Below, piece after piece: positions 42,397-50,419 of a DNA stretch of 52,878 nucleotides (its first letter is position 1; every line of letters begins with the position of its first letter). The stretch spans positions 1 through 52,878 of the forward strand of contig MEQL01000013.1 in assembly GCA_001770205.1 (NCBI GenBank). Direction: 5' to 3'. A program made the translations under genes and the position numbers. This stretch comes from Bdellovibrionales bacterium RIFOXYD12_FULL_39_22 (GTDB lineage Bacteria; Bdellovibrionota; Bacteriovoracia; Bacteriovoracales; Bacteriovoracaceae). The notes beneath the pieces are model-generated. The model saw only the letters and a list, made by a program, of their open reading frames with translations. It was not told the origin of the DNA and searched no databases.

Positions 42397-43245
42397 ATGG
42401 GACTACGAATCAACACCAACGTTGCATCGTTGAACGCTCAAAGAAATTTGGGAAAAACACGACTTGCAATGGACCAAACTCTGGAAAAATTGTCGTCTGG
42501 CCAGAGGATTAATCGCGCAGGAGACGACGCCGCAGGCCTTGCCATTTCGGAAAACTTAAAGGCGCAAATCCGAGGATTAGATCAAGCAGAAAGAAATGCC
42601 CAAGACGGTATCTCTTTAGTGCAGATCGCTGAAGGTGCGCTATCAGAAGTATCGAATATTTTAATTCGTCTTCGTGAATTATCCGTACAGGCCGCTTCAG
42701 ATACTATCGGATCAACCGAACGAAAGTTTTTAAATGTTGAGTTTGAGCAGCTGACATCAGAGATTGATCGAATAGCAAACTCTACTGAATTTAACCGCGT
42801 TCCGCTGTTGGATGGAACTGGTGCCGTATTTGACATCCAAATTGGTACTCGCAACGATCCAATAACTGACCGATTGACATTTGATGCTTCCAGCGCTGAC
42901 GTCAACGTCGCAGCGCTAGGATTAAATTTAGCATCCGTTGCAGATAAGATTTCTTCACAAAACTCTTTGTCTGCAATTGATCAAGCAATTATCTCTGTTT
43001 CTGGAATTAGAGCAGACTTTGGTGCTCTACAAAACAGACTACAGTCTACCATTAACAACATTAACGTAAGCAAAGAGAACCTTGCTTCTGCAAACTCACG
43101 AGTAAGAGATGCGGACATCGCCAAGGAGACTGCCGATTTAACCAAGAACAACATCTTGGTACAAGCAGGTACCTCGGTTTTGGCGCAGGCAAATGCCTAC
43201 TCGAAGAATGCTTTGCAGCTTATTGGCTCAGCTTCTCAAGTTTAA
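42397..43245 (+). CDS. fliC: Flagellin 1
   Basis: A filament protein of 282 residues with the conserved D0/D1 ends: MGLRINTNVASLNAQRNLG and LEKLSSGQRINRAGDDAAGLAIS at the N-terminus; ENLASANSRVRDADIAKE and QAGTSVLAQANAYSKNALQLIG at the C-terminus. The central D2/D3 region is short, giving a thin-type filament protein. Start 42397 follows AAGGAGG by 7 bases; the frame-extended start at 42367 lies inside hairpin 2. Flagellin 2 follows at 43504. The ILIRLRELSVQAASDT segment is typical of Bdellovibrionota flagellins. Confidence 0.95.
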   Translation: MGLRINTNVASLNAQRNLGKTRLAMDQTLEKLSSGQRINRAGDDAAGLAISENLKAQIRGLDQAERNAQDGISLVQIAEGALSEVSNILIRLRELSVQAASDTIGSTERKFLNVEFEQLTSEIDRIANSTEFNRVPLLDGTGAVFDIQIGTRNDPITDRLTFDASSADVNVAALGLNLASVADKISSQNSLSAIDQAIISVSGIRADFGALQNRLQSTINNINVSKENLASANSRVRDADIAKETADLTKNNILVQAGTSVLAQANAYSKNALQLIGSASQV

Positions 43246-43390
43246 GATTAATGTTTGGAACTGGGAGGATTGTATGGATTTTAATAGTGAGTAAGAGAAG
43301 ATCTGGTGGCCGCATATCCTGCAAGATTCGGTCATCATAATCTCGATAATGAAAGATATGTTTGTATTAGAAAAGAAGAGCAAGAAAGAA

Positions 43391-43418
43391 GTACCCAATT
43401 AGTATTGGTACAGTTTTT
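43391..43418 (+). terminator. Possible weak terminator between the flagellin genes
   Basis: GTAC-CCAAT (43391-43399) can pair with ATTGGTAC (43404-43411), with one bulged base, followed by a TTTTT run at 43414-43418. It is 146 bases after the flagellin 1 stop. The stem is AT-rich, so termination would be modest. The remaining intergenic bases show no clear sigma-28 promoter for flagellin 2; a CTCGATAA at 43342 lacks a TAAA partner. Confidence 0.3.
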
Positions 43419-43483
43419 AGGACAGGACAATTTTAATACTAACTTTAGAACAGTATGTTCGCTTTTTACAGGAGGTAATTTTT

Positions 43484-43501
43484 ATGTATAACGGGAGTTA
43501 A
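43484..43501 (+). CDS. Five-codon leader ORF upstream of flagellin 2
   Basis: A strong Shine-Dalgarno (AGGAGGT, 43470-43476) 7 bases before an ATG opens the frame ATG-TAT-AAC-GGG-AGT-TAA. The flagellin 2 ATG follows 2 bases after this stop, and the GGGAG of the leader codons acts as its ribosome binding site. The strongest initiation signal therefore drives a 5-residue peptide, and flagellin 2 would be translated by reinitiation or from the weaker site. Confidence 0.4.
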   Translation: MYNGS

Positions 43502-43503
43502 AT

Positions 43504-44337
43504 ATGGGATTAAGAATAAATACAAACGTTGCTTCGCTTGCAGCACAACGTTCTTTAGGAAATACTACCAACACCTTAAATGATAGCTTAAGAAAGTTGT
43601 CATCAGGTGAACGAGTAACTAGAAGTGGGGACGATGCAGCAGGTTTAGCAATAAGTGAAAACTTGAAGGCGCAAATTAGAGGATTAAAACAAGCAGGGAG
43701 AAATGCGGGTGACGCAATTTCCTTGATACAAACGGCAGAGGGAGGGCTAAGTGAGATTTCAAACATCATTATCAGATTGCGAGAACTCTCAGTGCAAGCT
43801 GCCTCTGATACCGTTGGACAGACTGAACGCGGATTTTCCGATATTGAGTTTCAGCAACTCAAAGAAGAACTCGATCGAATCGCCAGATCGTCTGAGTTCA
43901 ACGGGATTAAGCTGTTGGATGGAACCAGTGGACTTTTGGAGTTCCAAGTTGGGGTACGCAATGATCCAGTATTGGATAGGTTGCGATATGACGGAACCTT
44001 CACTGATGCTACAATGGCAACCCTCGGATTATCAGCCGAAACGGTCTCCTCTAAGGAAGCCGCGCAAATTTCGCTTAAGAAGTTGGATGATGCCTTGGTG
44101 CAAGTCAACGGGGTGCGGGCCAATTTGGGAGCAATCCAAAATCGGCTCACTTCGACGGTCAACACTCTTGGCATTAGCGATGAAAACCTCAATGCAGCAA
44201 ACTCGCGAATCAGGGATGTGGATGTTGCAGCTGAGACAGCGGAATTGGCGAGAAAAAATATCCTGATTCAAGCTGGAACCTCGGTTTTGTCTCAGGCAAA
44301 CCAGTTTCCGAGCATAGCTTTGAAGTTGATTGGGTAA
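43504..44337 (+). CDS. fliC: Flagellin 2
   Basis: A 277-residue flagellin, closely similar to flagellin 1 over both ends (MGLRINTNVASLAAQRSLG, LRKLSSGERVTRSGDDAAGLAIS, RDVDVAAETAELARKNILIQAGTSVLSQANQFPSIALKLIG) and divergent in the middle (residues 155-200). It is a paralogue that probably occupies another part of the filament. It is followed by a strong intrinsic terminator at 44362. Codon choice resembles flagellin 1 and is poorer in GGCC than neighbouring genes. Confidence 0.95.
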   Translation: MGLRINTNVASLAAQRSLGNTTNTLNDSLRKLSSGERVTRSGDDAAGLAISENLKAQIRGLKQAGRNAGDAISLIQTAEGGLSEISNIIIRLRELSVQAASDTVGQTERGFSDIEFQQLKEELDRIARSSEFNGIKLLDGTSGLLEFQVGVRNDPVLDRLRYDGTFTDATMATLGLSAETVSSKEAAQISLKKLDDALVQVNGVRANLGAIQNRLTSTVNTLGISDENLNAANSRIRDVDVAAETAELARKNILIQAGTSVLSQANQFPSIALKLIG

Positions 44338-44361
44338 CTGCTTTCTTTTCTTTCTTATCTG

Positions 44362-44397
44362 AGTGCCTTTGTCTTGAATAAGACAAAGGCACTTTTT
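44362..44397 (+). terminator. Strong intrinsic terminator after flagellin 2
   Basis: A perfect 14-bp stem (AGTGCCTTTGTCTT, 44362-44375; AAGACAAAGGCACT, 44380-44393) with a GAAT loop and a T run from 44393 to 44397, 24 bases after the flagellin stop. Confidence 0.93.
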
Positions 44398-44440
44398 ATA
44401 TTTATATTTTTAAGATATTGCGAGTATAATTTCTAAATTA

Positions 44441-45415
44441 ATGGTTACACGAAAAAAAACTATATTGATTTTCGGCATTACTTCTTTTGTAGGATCTAAC
44501 CTGGCCGAGTTTTTAAAAAAAGATTTCCGCGTTGTTGGAACGTATTTTTCAAATAAAATAACCATCCCAGAAATAATGACTATTCCTTGTGATGTTTTAT
44601 CAAAGGAAGAGGTACAACTGGCAGTGTTTGCCATTAAACCGGACATTGTAATATATGCTGTCGGACTTTCTTCACTTACTGATGCCAATATTGGAGGAAG
44701 TTTATCTGACAAACTAAACACTCTTGGGCTATTTAATGTTGCCGAATATGGCCAACGCTTTAAAAGTAAAATTTGTTATATCTCCTCAGGCTATGTTTTT
44801 GGTGGTGAAAACAAATACTATCTAGAAATGGATATCCCCGATGCCACCACTGTTTATGGTAAAACTAAGGCATCTGCCGAATTTTATATTCAAAAAAACT
44901 CACTCGATTATTTGCTCTTTCGCTGTAGTGCTTTATATGGACGGGGGATCAATTCTTTTTCCATGACTTCCTTTGAAATTTTGCAAAAAAAAATAAGTGA
45001 AAACAAAAACAGTGCTTGTGACAACTATGTTCACACCGGATTTTTAGATATTTACTTTCTGGCAATGGCGATTAAGCTTTGTATCGATAACAACATCTCC
45101 AATCGCCTAATGCAGGTAAGTTCTCGCGATATTAAAACTTTTTTTGAATTTGCCCAGCTTTATTGTAAAATTTTTGGCGCCCCCGAAGAGTTGATCAGCA
45201 AAGGGCGATGGCCTTTTCCTCATGTTGCCTCTGCCACCAGCACCTATACAGGCGGAGACTCTTACTACCAATTGGATGTCTCTAACATTGAAGGAATTTT
45301 AAATATCAGCATGCCAACAGTCGAGGAGTCTCTCAAGTTTACCAGTAAAAGGTTTAATGGCGAGAGCATCGATATTAAAAAAACCCAAACAAGTAACGTA
45401 ATTAAATTCATCTAG
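44441..45415 (+). CDS. RmlD-like NAD(P)-dependent sugar reductase/epimerase
   Basis: A 324-residue extended short-chain dehydrogenase: Rossmann loop ILIFGITSFVGSNLAEFL (GxxxxxG variant), DIVIYAVGLSS, YISSGYVFGG and the catalytic VYGKTKASAE (Y, K). The layout matches dTDP-4-dehydrorhamnose reductase (RmlD) and related nucleotide-sugar enzymes; the substrate is not determinable. It follows the flagellin terminator on its own promoter region. Adjacent to flagellins, it could serve flagellin glycosylation or surface polysaccharide; that is inference. Confidence 0.8.
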   Translation: MVTRKKTILIFGITSFVGSNLAEFLKKDFRVVGTYFSNKITIPEIMTIPCDVLSKEEVQLAVFAIKPDIVIYAVGLSSLTDANIGGSLSDKLNTLGLFNVAEYGQRFKSKICYISSGYVFGGENKYYLEMDIPDATTVYGKTKASAEFYIQKNSLDYLLFRCSALYGRGINSFSMTSFEILQKKISENKNSACDNYVHTGFLDIYFLAMAIKLCIDNNISNRLMQVSSRDIKTFFEFAQLYCKIFGAPEELISKGRWPFPHVASATSTYTGGDSYYQLDVSNIEGILNISMPTVEESLKFTSKRFNGESIDIKKTQTSNVIKFI

Positions 45416-45449
45416 CGAGTTGATAAAAATTCCGGCATAATTAATATTT

Positions 45450-46220
45450 ATGGGTGTTAAATTTTATAATTTTAAACTAACCGAGGATTATGCAAAAGTA
45501 AGGCAACTTTTTTGGTGGCCATTTTTCCTAATAATCGTCGCGTTGTTCTTTGAAATAGTTGGTGGCCACGTCTCTCTTTGGCCTGCCTTTTTGAAATTTA
45601 TTATTATACTCGCCATCTATCGTTCTTTTTATATTACGTTGCGAGAACTTTTTTATACTTTTTGGAGCTTCAACTTTTTTGTAACACTGTATTGTATAAT
45701 TGGCCTATTTCAAAGCCTTTTTGTATTTAAGTCCGCTGCCATTTTTTACCTATATTTAACTACTCTCCCCTTTTTAGGTTTGCAGATTTATGTTTTAACC
45801 TCTCCAATATATTATCCACGTGTTCGCTGGTGGGAATATGATTTTCGCTATCGTTACGATCTCAAGGTTAAGGTAAGATTTTCCGGCAAAGAATATGATG
45901 GCCGTTTAACTGACTTAAGGCGTAGTGCTGGATGTGTGATTCTTTTTGATCAATTCGATGCGGGACATATCATCGAACTAGAAGTCGTTGGGAAAATAAT
46001 GAATTTTAATCTTAAGGCAGAAATAGTTAGCAAGCGAGAATACACCGTCGGTCGCGGACTAACCTATGGCGTAAAATTTCATTTTGATAATCCGTCCATG
46101 CGCAAAGACTTCGCACACTTTACTCGCTACTGGAAGACAGAAAGTTTACTTCGTTCAAAAATGAAGTTTAGAGAAATTCGCGAGGTTTCTGCCCCTCCTT
46201 CTCAAAAGGCATCTTTGTGA
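45450..46220 (+). CDS. Membrane protein with C-terminal PilZ-like domain
   Basis: A 256-residue protein with about four membrane spans (residues 20-115) and a cytoplasmic PilZ-like domain at about 130-230 (RYRYDLKVKVRF, GRLTDLRRSAGCVILFD, GLTYGVKFHF). The canonical c-di-GMP pattern RxxxR...(D/N)xSxxG is only partly kept (DLRRSAG, with one extra residue), so binding of the second messenger is uncertain. It is positioned 34 bases after the reductase gene and overlaps tadA by four bases (GTGA), so tadA translation is coupled to it. Confidence 0.7.
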   Translation: MGVKFYNFKLTEDYAKVRQLFWWPFFLIIVALFFEIVGGHVSLWPAFLKFIIILAIYRSFYITLRELFYTFWSFNFFVTLYCIIGLFQSLFVFKSAAIFYLYLTTLPFLGLQIYVLTSPIYYPRVRWWEYDFRYRYDLKVKVRFSGKEYDGRLTDLRRSAGCVILFDQFDAGHIIELEVVGKIMNFNLKAEIVSKREYTVGRGLTYGVKFHFDNPSMRKDFAHFTRYWKTESLLRSKMKFREIREVSAPPSQKASL

Positions 46221-46711
46221 ATTTCTCAGATCATTTATGGCATATGGCCATCGCTCTTGAGTCGGCAGAGCAAGCATATAAAAATTTTGAAGTTCCAGTT
46301 GGTGCAATTCTTGTCGGAGCAGATGGAAAAGAAATCGTGCGATCATCAAATTTAAAGGAGATGGCCAACGACCCTTGCGGCCATGCCGAAATTCTAGTTA
46401 TTCGTCAAGCGGCCAACTTGCTAAATAACTGGAGACTAATCGGAACTACACTTTATGTAACATTGGAGCCATGTCCGATGTGCTTGGCGGCCATGGTTCA
46501 GGCCCGTATCTCTCAACTTGTTTTTGGCGCTTATGATCTAAAGGGAGGGGCATTAAGCCTCGGCCACAATCTTCATAACGACAAAAGACTAAACCATCAA
46601 TTTAATGTAATCGGCGGCATTCGGCACTATGAATGCTCTAGAATACTTTCTACTTTTTTTCGGGAGAATAGAGAAAGGCACAAAAAAAACATGCCCAAAT
46701 CTCAGCAATAA
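46217..46711 (+). CDS. tadA: tRNA-specific adenosine deaminase TadA
   Basis: Deaminates A34 of tRNA-Arg(ACG) to inosine. Zinc-site residues are visible: H56 and E58 in CGHAEIL, and C86/C89 in EPCPMC. The VPVGAILV strand and RISQLVFGAYDLKGGA segment are also typical. 164 residues, normal length. The start is a GTG overlapping the previous stop. The stop is immediately followed by the convergent gene at 46712 with no terminator visible. Confidence 0.95.
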   Translation: MNFSDHLWHMAIALESAEQAYKNFEVPVGAILVGADGKEIVRSSNLKEMANDPCGHAEILVIRQAANLLNNWRLIGTTLYVTLEPCPMCLAAMVQARISQLVFGAYDLKGGALSLGHNLHNDKRLNHQFNVIGGIRHYECSRILSTFFRENRERHKKNMPKSQQ

Positions 46712-47032
46712 CTACCAATACCACCAATTACAATCCAATCTGGCACGTGCGCGCACAAAAGGATCGTAATAATTGCTGTAAAGGTACATATAGCGATATG
46801 TACCAGGATAAAGCACTTGATTATACATAAATACAAATGCCTGCCAACCACGGGCAGTGATGGCATCTGCTCGGCCAGAACAAATAATTGGGCGATCCCA
46901 TGGATTGTATATTGAGCAAGTAACATCAAGTCGATTTATGCTGCAGTATGATTCTGGTGAAAAAGCAAAAACTGTAAAAGGGATTATCCCTATGAAAATA
47001 GCCATTAAAAAAGCAAACAGATATTTCTTCAT
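46712..47032 (-). CDS. Small secreted aromatic-rich protein of unknown function
   Basis: A 106-residue protein with a signal peptide (LFAFLMAIFIGIIPFTVFAF, cleavage near residue 24) and a mature 80-residue domain. That domain is rich in Tyr, Trp and Arg with four cysteines (SYCSI, VTCSI, IICSG, LDCNWW) likely forming two disulfides. The CSIYNPWDRPIICSGRADA pattern recurs, from memory, in small secreted proteins of Bdellovibrio-like organisms. Function unknown. Ribosome binding site GGAGGGAG precedes the ATG. Confidence 0.72.
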   Translation of the reverse strand: MKKYLFAFLMAIFIGIIPFTVFAFSPESYCSINRLDVTCSIYNPWDRPIICSGRADAITARGWQAFVFMYNQVLYPGTYRYMYLYSNYYDPFVRARARLDCNWWYW

Positions 47033-47185
47033 TTTCTCCCTCCTCTTAATCCTCTTAAATGCTGTGGTTTTTCTAATAATAAAAAATTACACGCTATATA
47101 ATCAAAAAGCGAGCCCTAAGTTTTATTGGTTGCTTTTTAACTAGCTTTTTGCTTTAATTTGTCAAAAATTATCGATGTTCTTTGC

Positions 47186-47275
47186 GGAGAATTGGCCGAG
47201 TGGTTGAAGGCGCACGCTTGGAAAGCGTGTAACGGGGAAACTCGTTCGTGGGTTCGAATCCCATGTTCTCCGCCA
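47186..47275 (+). tRNA. tRNA-Ser(GGA)
   Basis: A full class II cloverleaf: acceptor GGAGAAT/GTTCTCC, anticodon stem ACGCT/AGCGT with loop TTGGAAA (anticodon GGA), a long variable arm, T arm GTTCGAATC, discriminator G and encoded CCA. The 90-base length and long variable arm confirm Ser. The integrase gene reads toward it, 160 bases away. Thus the 3' end of this tRNA is the probable chromosomal attachment site of the island that follows. Confidence 0.97.
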
Positions 47276-47329
47276 TTTTTAATCCAACTATTTATTAAGA
47301 TTGAATTTTTTCTCAAAAAATTTTTGAGC

Positions 47330-47426
47330 TGTCTGGTTCTGTCTGGTTCGTCTCGTCAAACAGATGTCTCCGACACAATGAAACCAAAGAAAGCTGTCTG
47401 GTCAAACCAGACAGCTTGACCAGACA
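47330..47426. repeat. Five TGTCTGGT octamers (three direct, two inverted) beside the tRNA-Ser site
   Basis: TGTCTGGT occurs at 47330, 47340 and 47395. Its complement ACCAGACA occurs at 47406 and 47419. The third and fourth copies form a 12-bp palindrome (47391-47417) with a 3-base centre. The cluster lies between the tRNA and the integrase stop, the usual place for arm-type integrase or excisionase binding sites; it could also terminate transcription of the integrase. Confidence 0.6.
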
Positions 47427-47435
47427 ACTGCAAAA

Positions 47436-48695
47436 TCATTGATCACTAGACGGTGATGGCACCAACGTTAGTCGTCTAACGTTGTTTTCATCTTGCGGAT
47501 TTTCTCCGCTCAATGTTGCCATAAAGCGCTCAACATCATTTACCGCCTTTCTATTTGCCTCGCTAGGCATAGCTGCGTAATGCTGAACCATCTTAATGTC
47601 CTTGTGTCCAGTGACGGCCTGTGCCGCATCTAAGCTTCCCGTCACTTTGCGCGTAATGGTTCCCATCGAGTGGCGCATGATGTGAGTTGCGCTATACTCT
47701 GGAAACAATCCGGCCTTTTTCAAAGCATGGTTAAACTGATATTGTATCCGACGATACACGAGAGGTTCTCCCTGCTCATCTCTAAAAACAAATCCACTCG
47801 TTCTCTTCCCGATGCTTCGTTGCAAAATCTCGAATAATCGATCATTCATGGAAACAAATCGAATCTTTCCGTTTTTTGGCATAGACTTTAGGTAGTCAAA
47901 CTTCTTGGTAGATCTCGCCCACACCGCAACATTTTTAACAGTAATGATACGCTCTTTAAAATTAACGCTCTCAACTTGCAGGCCAGCCACTTCTCCAACT
48001 CGTCCGGCCATGTAAAACTGAGTTTCGGCAAAGTCACGCCACTCTTGTGGCAACTCCTTAAAAAAGGCTAGAACTTCTTCTGGGCGCATCTTTTTATTCC
48101 TATGAGGAAGTGGTTTGATTTGCCCAATAGTCCGATGACGCTTCAAAACAGGGTTAATAAAAAACGAGTCGTAGTTTTCACGATACCAATTGAAGATGGC
48201 CTTCAAGTATTTCAACACGCTATCAAAATTATGACGGCGCTTATGATTTTTGATAACATCTTCTCTGTGCCTGGCCATGAAGTCATCAAGTAGTGTTGCG
48301 TTGATATCGACCATTTTATAATCAAACAACGGCCGAAAAAAATCCACTACTGCCATATAAGTATTTCTCGTCGATTTTTCCAGTGCGTTAATGTGCAGCT
48401 CTTTGTAAAGCTCCCACACATCACGAAAATAGTATCCAAGGTCTTCACCATTTTTTCTAGTTGTCCTTTTAATTGCCAACTGTTCAAGGATACCCTCTTT
48501 GCAGATGTTTTTCACGACCGTTTCTGGAATTGATGGATGAAAATTGGCCTGCCAGGTGATAGCGTCCCGAAGATTGTCAAACTTCTTGGAGTACTCCTTG
48601 TTGTCGATATACTTGATGGCCAAGTACCTTCCATTTAACAAGTCTTTTTTTATTCCTTTGTATTGTGTTAGTTTTTTGTAACGATGGTCTTTCAT
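47436..48695 (-). CDS. Tyrosine-type site-specific integrase
   Basis: A 419-residue phage-type integrase with an N-terminal arm-binding region, a core-binding helical domain at about residues 90-180 and the catalytic domain at 200-395. Catalytic residues are all present: R232 (AGRVGEV), H338 and R341 (THIMRHSMG), H364 (TGHKD) and Y373 nucleophile (VQHYAAM). Start 48695 follows a GGAGGAGG ribosome binding site and overlaps the upstream excisionase by four bases. It is predicted to have inserted the element at tRNA-Ser(GGA). Confidence 0.95.
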   Translation of the reverse strand: MKDHRYKKLTQYKGIKKDLLNGRYLAIKYIDNKEYSKKFDNLRDAITWQANFHPSIPETVVKNICKEGILEQLAIKRTTRKNGEDLGYYFRDVWELYKELHINALEKSTRNTYMAVVDFFRPLFDYKMVDINATLLDDFMARHREDVIKNHKRRHNFDSVLKYLKAIFNWYRENYDSFFINPVLKRHRTIGQIKPLPHRNKKMRPEEVLAFFKELPQEWRDFAETQFYMAGRVGEVAGLQVESVNFKERIITVKNVAVWARSTKKFDYLKSMPKNGKIRFVSMNDRLFEILQRSIGKRTSGFVFRDEQGEPLVYRRIQYQFNHALKKAGLFPEYSATHIMRHSMGTITRKVTGSLDAAQAVTGHKDIKMVQHYAAMPSEANRKAVNDVERFMATLSGENPQDENNVRRLTLVPSPSSDQ

Positions 48696-48952
48696 ACTTT
48701 TCCTCCTCCCAAGATCCAATTAAGGATCTCTCTTGGAACAAAAAATAAAATCCCACCTATTTTCCTTTTCGGAATCTTCTCATCTGAAGCAAGGTTGTAG
48801 ATGTGCCCTACTGAACACTTCAAAAACTTTGCTACGTCTTCTGCTCGCCATATTTGTTTGTTAAAGAGCTGTCCATTATCTTGCGACTCGGACGACTCAC
48901 TATATCGCGAAGCACATACTTTGTAATCTAGTTCTAAAATATTTTCACTCAT
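48692..48952 (-). CDS. Excisionase-family (MerR/HTH_17-like) DNA-binding protein
   Basis: An 86-residue protein whose C-terminal half, IWRAEDVAKFLKCSVGHIYNLASDEKIPKRKIGGILFFVPREI, is the winged-helix excisionase/HTH_17 fold. It lies directly before the integrase, overlapping it by ATGA, as recombination directionality factors commonly do. Start 48952 follows a GGGGAG ribosome binding site by 8 bases; the frame extends 5 codons further without one. It likely controls the direction of integration and perhaps integrase expression. Confidence 0.88.
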   Translation of the reverse strand: MSENILELDYKVCASRYSESSESQDNGQLFNKQIWRAEDVAKFLKCSVGHIYNLASDEKIPKRKIGGILFFVPREILNWILGGGKV

Positions 48953-49262
48953 AAATAAACTCCCCAAAAAATTGCTCTCCTTACTAATCTCACCACTGCT
49001 CCTGAATAAAATTGAATCTGTCGATTTATAATTTGCTTAGAGAGAACACAAAAACATCATGGCATGACTTAAATACAACCCCGGTGTCCTACAATAATCT
49101 TAGCCTCTCTTCGATATAAAACATCATATCCTCACTCCTCTTTTTCTCTCTCCCCATTCAAATTATTAAATCTCTTCTAATCCATAACATTATCTCCTTT
49201 GGAATTTCTTCCACTCTTCCCCGGCCCAAATCACCACTAAAACCTGGCAATAGGTAAGCAAC

Positions 49263-49309
49263 TTCTTGACCATACCCATCCAACTTGGTGGGAGGGGGAT
49301 GGTCAAGAA
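49263..49309. repeat. 11-bp inverted repeat with G-rich spacer in the island
   Basis: TTCTTGACCAT (49263-49273) and ATGGTCAAGAA (49299-49309) are perfect complements around a 25-base spacer containing CCAACTTGG and GGTGGGAGGGGG. It lies in the 458-base space between the excisionase and the next gene. It could be a structured RNA or a replication/transfer site; nothing else is recognisable in that space. Confidence 0.4.
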
Positions 49310-49410
49310 TTGCGAGCCGATAATTGCCGAAAATAATTGGTGAAGATTGGCCGGGGGAATTTAATATAATCCAAGAGTGGCCAAAGAGTGGACACACATT
49401 GGAACGTTAC

Positions 49411-50115
49411 TTAAATCTTAAATAAATCACTGAACGATTTTTCTTTTTGCTTATAAAAACCAACTGCCTTACTCAAATCGCATTCCGTAGTCGATAACGT
49501 ATTATCGTAAACAATCACAATTTTTTCCTGCACCTTATCGCTTGATTCTTGCAAAACTTCGCAATAGGTGTCATAGAGCCCACGCTTGTTGGTGAAGTAG
49601 ATGCAGTACTTAGAAGAGTAGCTGTCAGTACCATTATAAAATTTTCCGCTTATGCGCGACCTGCTTTTCTGAGTCAGCTCAACCTCAATGTCTAGCTCCA
49701 CTGACTTGTCATTTGACAACCAAAATATTTTTGCATCAGGGTTGTAATGCTTAGAATATCCCTCATAGAAAATTGTGCAGTCAGTAAATTTTCCAGTGGC
49801 GATCATCGCACGCAGCACCACACCCATCGTCAAATCGTGCATCACACATGCGTCCGTTAACTCATGACCTAAGGCCAACCCTGACCACTTGACTCCCTTG
49901 TTGGTAAGGAAGATGTGCTTGGTCTGGTTGCCGACAAAGGCACTCTTGATGAGACAGGCCGTCTCCAGCTTTCTAAGTTTTTTTAGAAAGTTGTTGTAGG
50001 TGAGCTTGTCACTCAACATATCAAACAGCGTTTTGCAATCCAAAATTCTCCACTGTGCAATGTGGTTTAGGATGTCGACATAAACACCCTCCGGAGCAAA
50101 ATAGCACTTCCTCAT
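49411..50115 (-). CDS. Replication-relaxation-like winged-helix/nuclease-fold protein
   Basis: A 234-residue protein with an N-terminal winged-helix-like segment (YVDILNHIAQWRILDCKTLFDML, KKLRKLETACLIKSAFV) and a C-terminal restriction-nuclease-like segment (NPDAKIFW, SVELDIEVELTQKSRSR, KYCIYFTNKRG). This order resembles the Replic_Relax family of mobile elements; the acidic residues in PDA...LDIEVE could form a PD-(D/E)xK-type site, but no activity is shown. Start ATG 50115 is supported by AAAGGA upstream and a four-base overlap with the small ORF before it. It is the fourth member of the ATGA-coupled chain. Confidence 0.65.
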   Translation of the reverse strand: MRKCYFAPEGVYVDILNHIAQWRILDCKTLFDMLSDKLTYNNFLKKLRKLETACLIKSAFVGNQTKHIFLTNKGVKWSGLALGHELTDACVMHDLTMGVVLRAMIATGKFTDCTIFYEGYSKHYNPDAKIFWLSNDKSVELDIEVELTQKSRSRISGKFYNGTDSYSSKYCIYFTNKRGLYDTYCEVLQESSDKVQEKIVIVYDNTLSTTECDLSKAVGFYKQKEKSFSDLFKI

Positions 50116-50297
50116 ATAACACCAATCCTTTGGGATAGAGTGAGCTGAACTAACAAGACGCACCTATCCCCTAAAATCTCCTCTGGAAGGCGAGGAGGGC
50201 CTCTTGAATGTTTTTTGGCTGCGGCCAGACAACTATATGGCCGCCACCAGAATTTTCTTTTAATGCTGGATAAAATTTTTAAGTAAATCGTGCTCAT
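50112..50297 (-). CDS. Small basic protein (61 residues), third in a coupled chain
   Basis: The ATG at 50297 follows AAAGGAG by 7 bases. The product opens MSTIYLKILSSIKRK and is basic with a Pro-rich RGPPRLPEE centre and a hydrophobic end. Its stop overlaps the next start (ATATGAGG) and its start overlaps the previous stop (CTATGAGC). It is not a known family. The coupling on both sides makes it likely to be translated. Confidence 0.5.
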   Translation of the reverse strand: MSTIYLKILSSIKRKFWWRPYSCLAAAKKHSRGPPRLPEEILGDRCVLLVQLTLSQRIGVI

Positions 50298-50419
50298 AGA
50301 TGACTCCTTTTTGTGGCAAAATATTTTTGCCCTCTCATTAAGGGGAAAATGGCCAGGGGTTTTGTAGATAATTGTCTGAAACTCCAGCAATTCAACTTTT
50401 TTTTGCTCTGATTTTTCAT
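50294..50419 (-). CDS. 41-residue ORF, second in the coupled chain (repeat copy A)
   Basis: The ATG at 50419 follows GGAGGA by 8 bases. The product MKNQSKKKLNCWSFRQLSTK is followed by 21 more residues and is homologous to the next-upstream ORF. An A AAA AAG heptamer occurs at codons 6-8. A -1 shift there would read VELLEFQTIIYKTP and then continue in frame into the third ORF. Stop and start overlaps with the neighbours are ATGA. Function unknown. Confidence 0.45.
   Translation of the reverse strand: MKNQSKKKLNCWSFRQLSTKPLAIFPLMRGQKYFATKRSHL

Noticed and set aside
43306..43491. 61-residue open frame between the flagellin genes
   Set aside because: GTG start, no ribosome binding site, and it covers the probable terminator and the leader of flagellin 2.
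49158..49397. 79-residue minus-strand open frame in the island
   Set aside because: It contains the 11-bp inverted repeat and G-rich spacer, has no convincing ribosome binding site, and its residue content is untypical.
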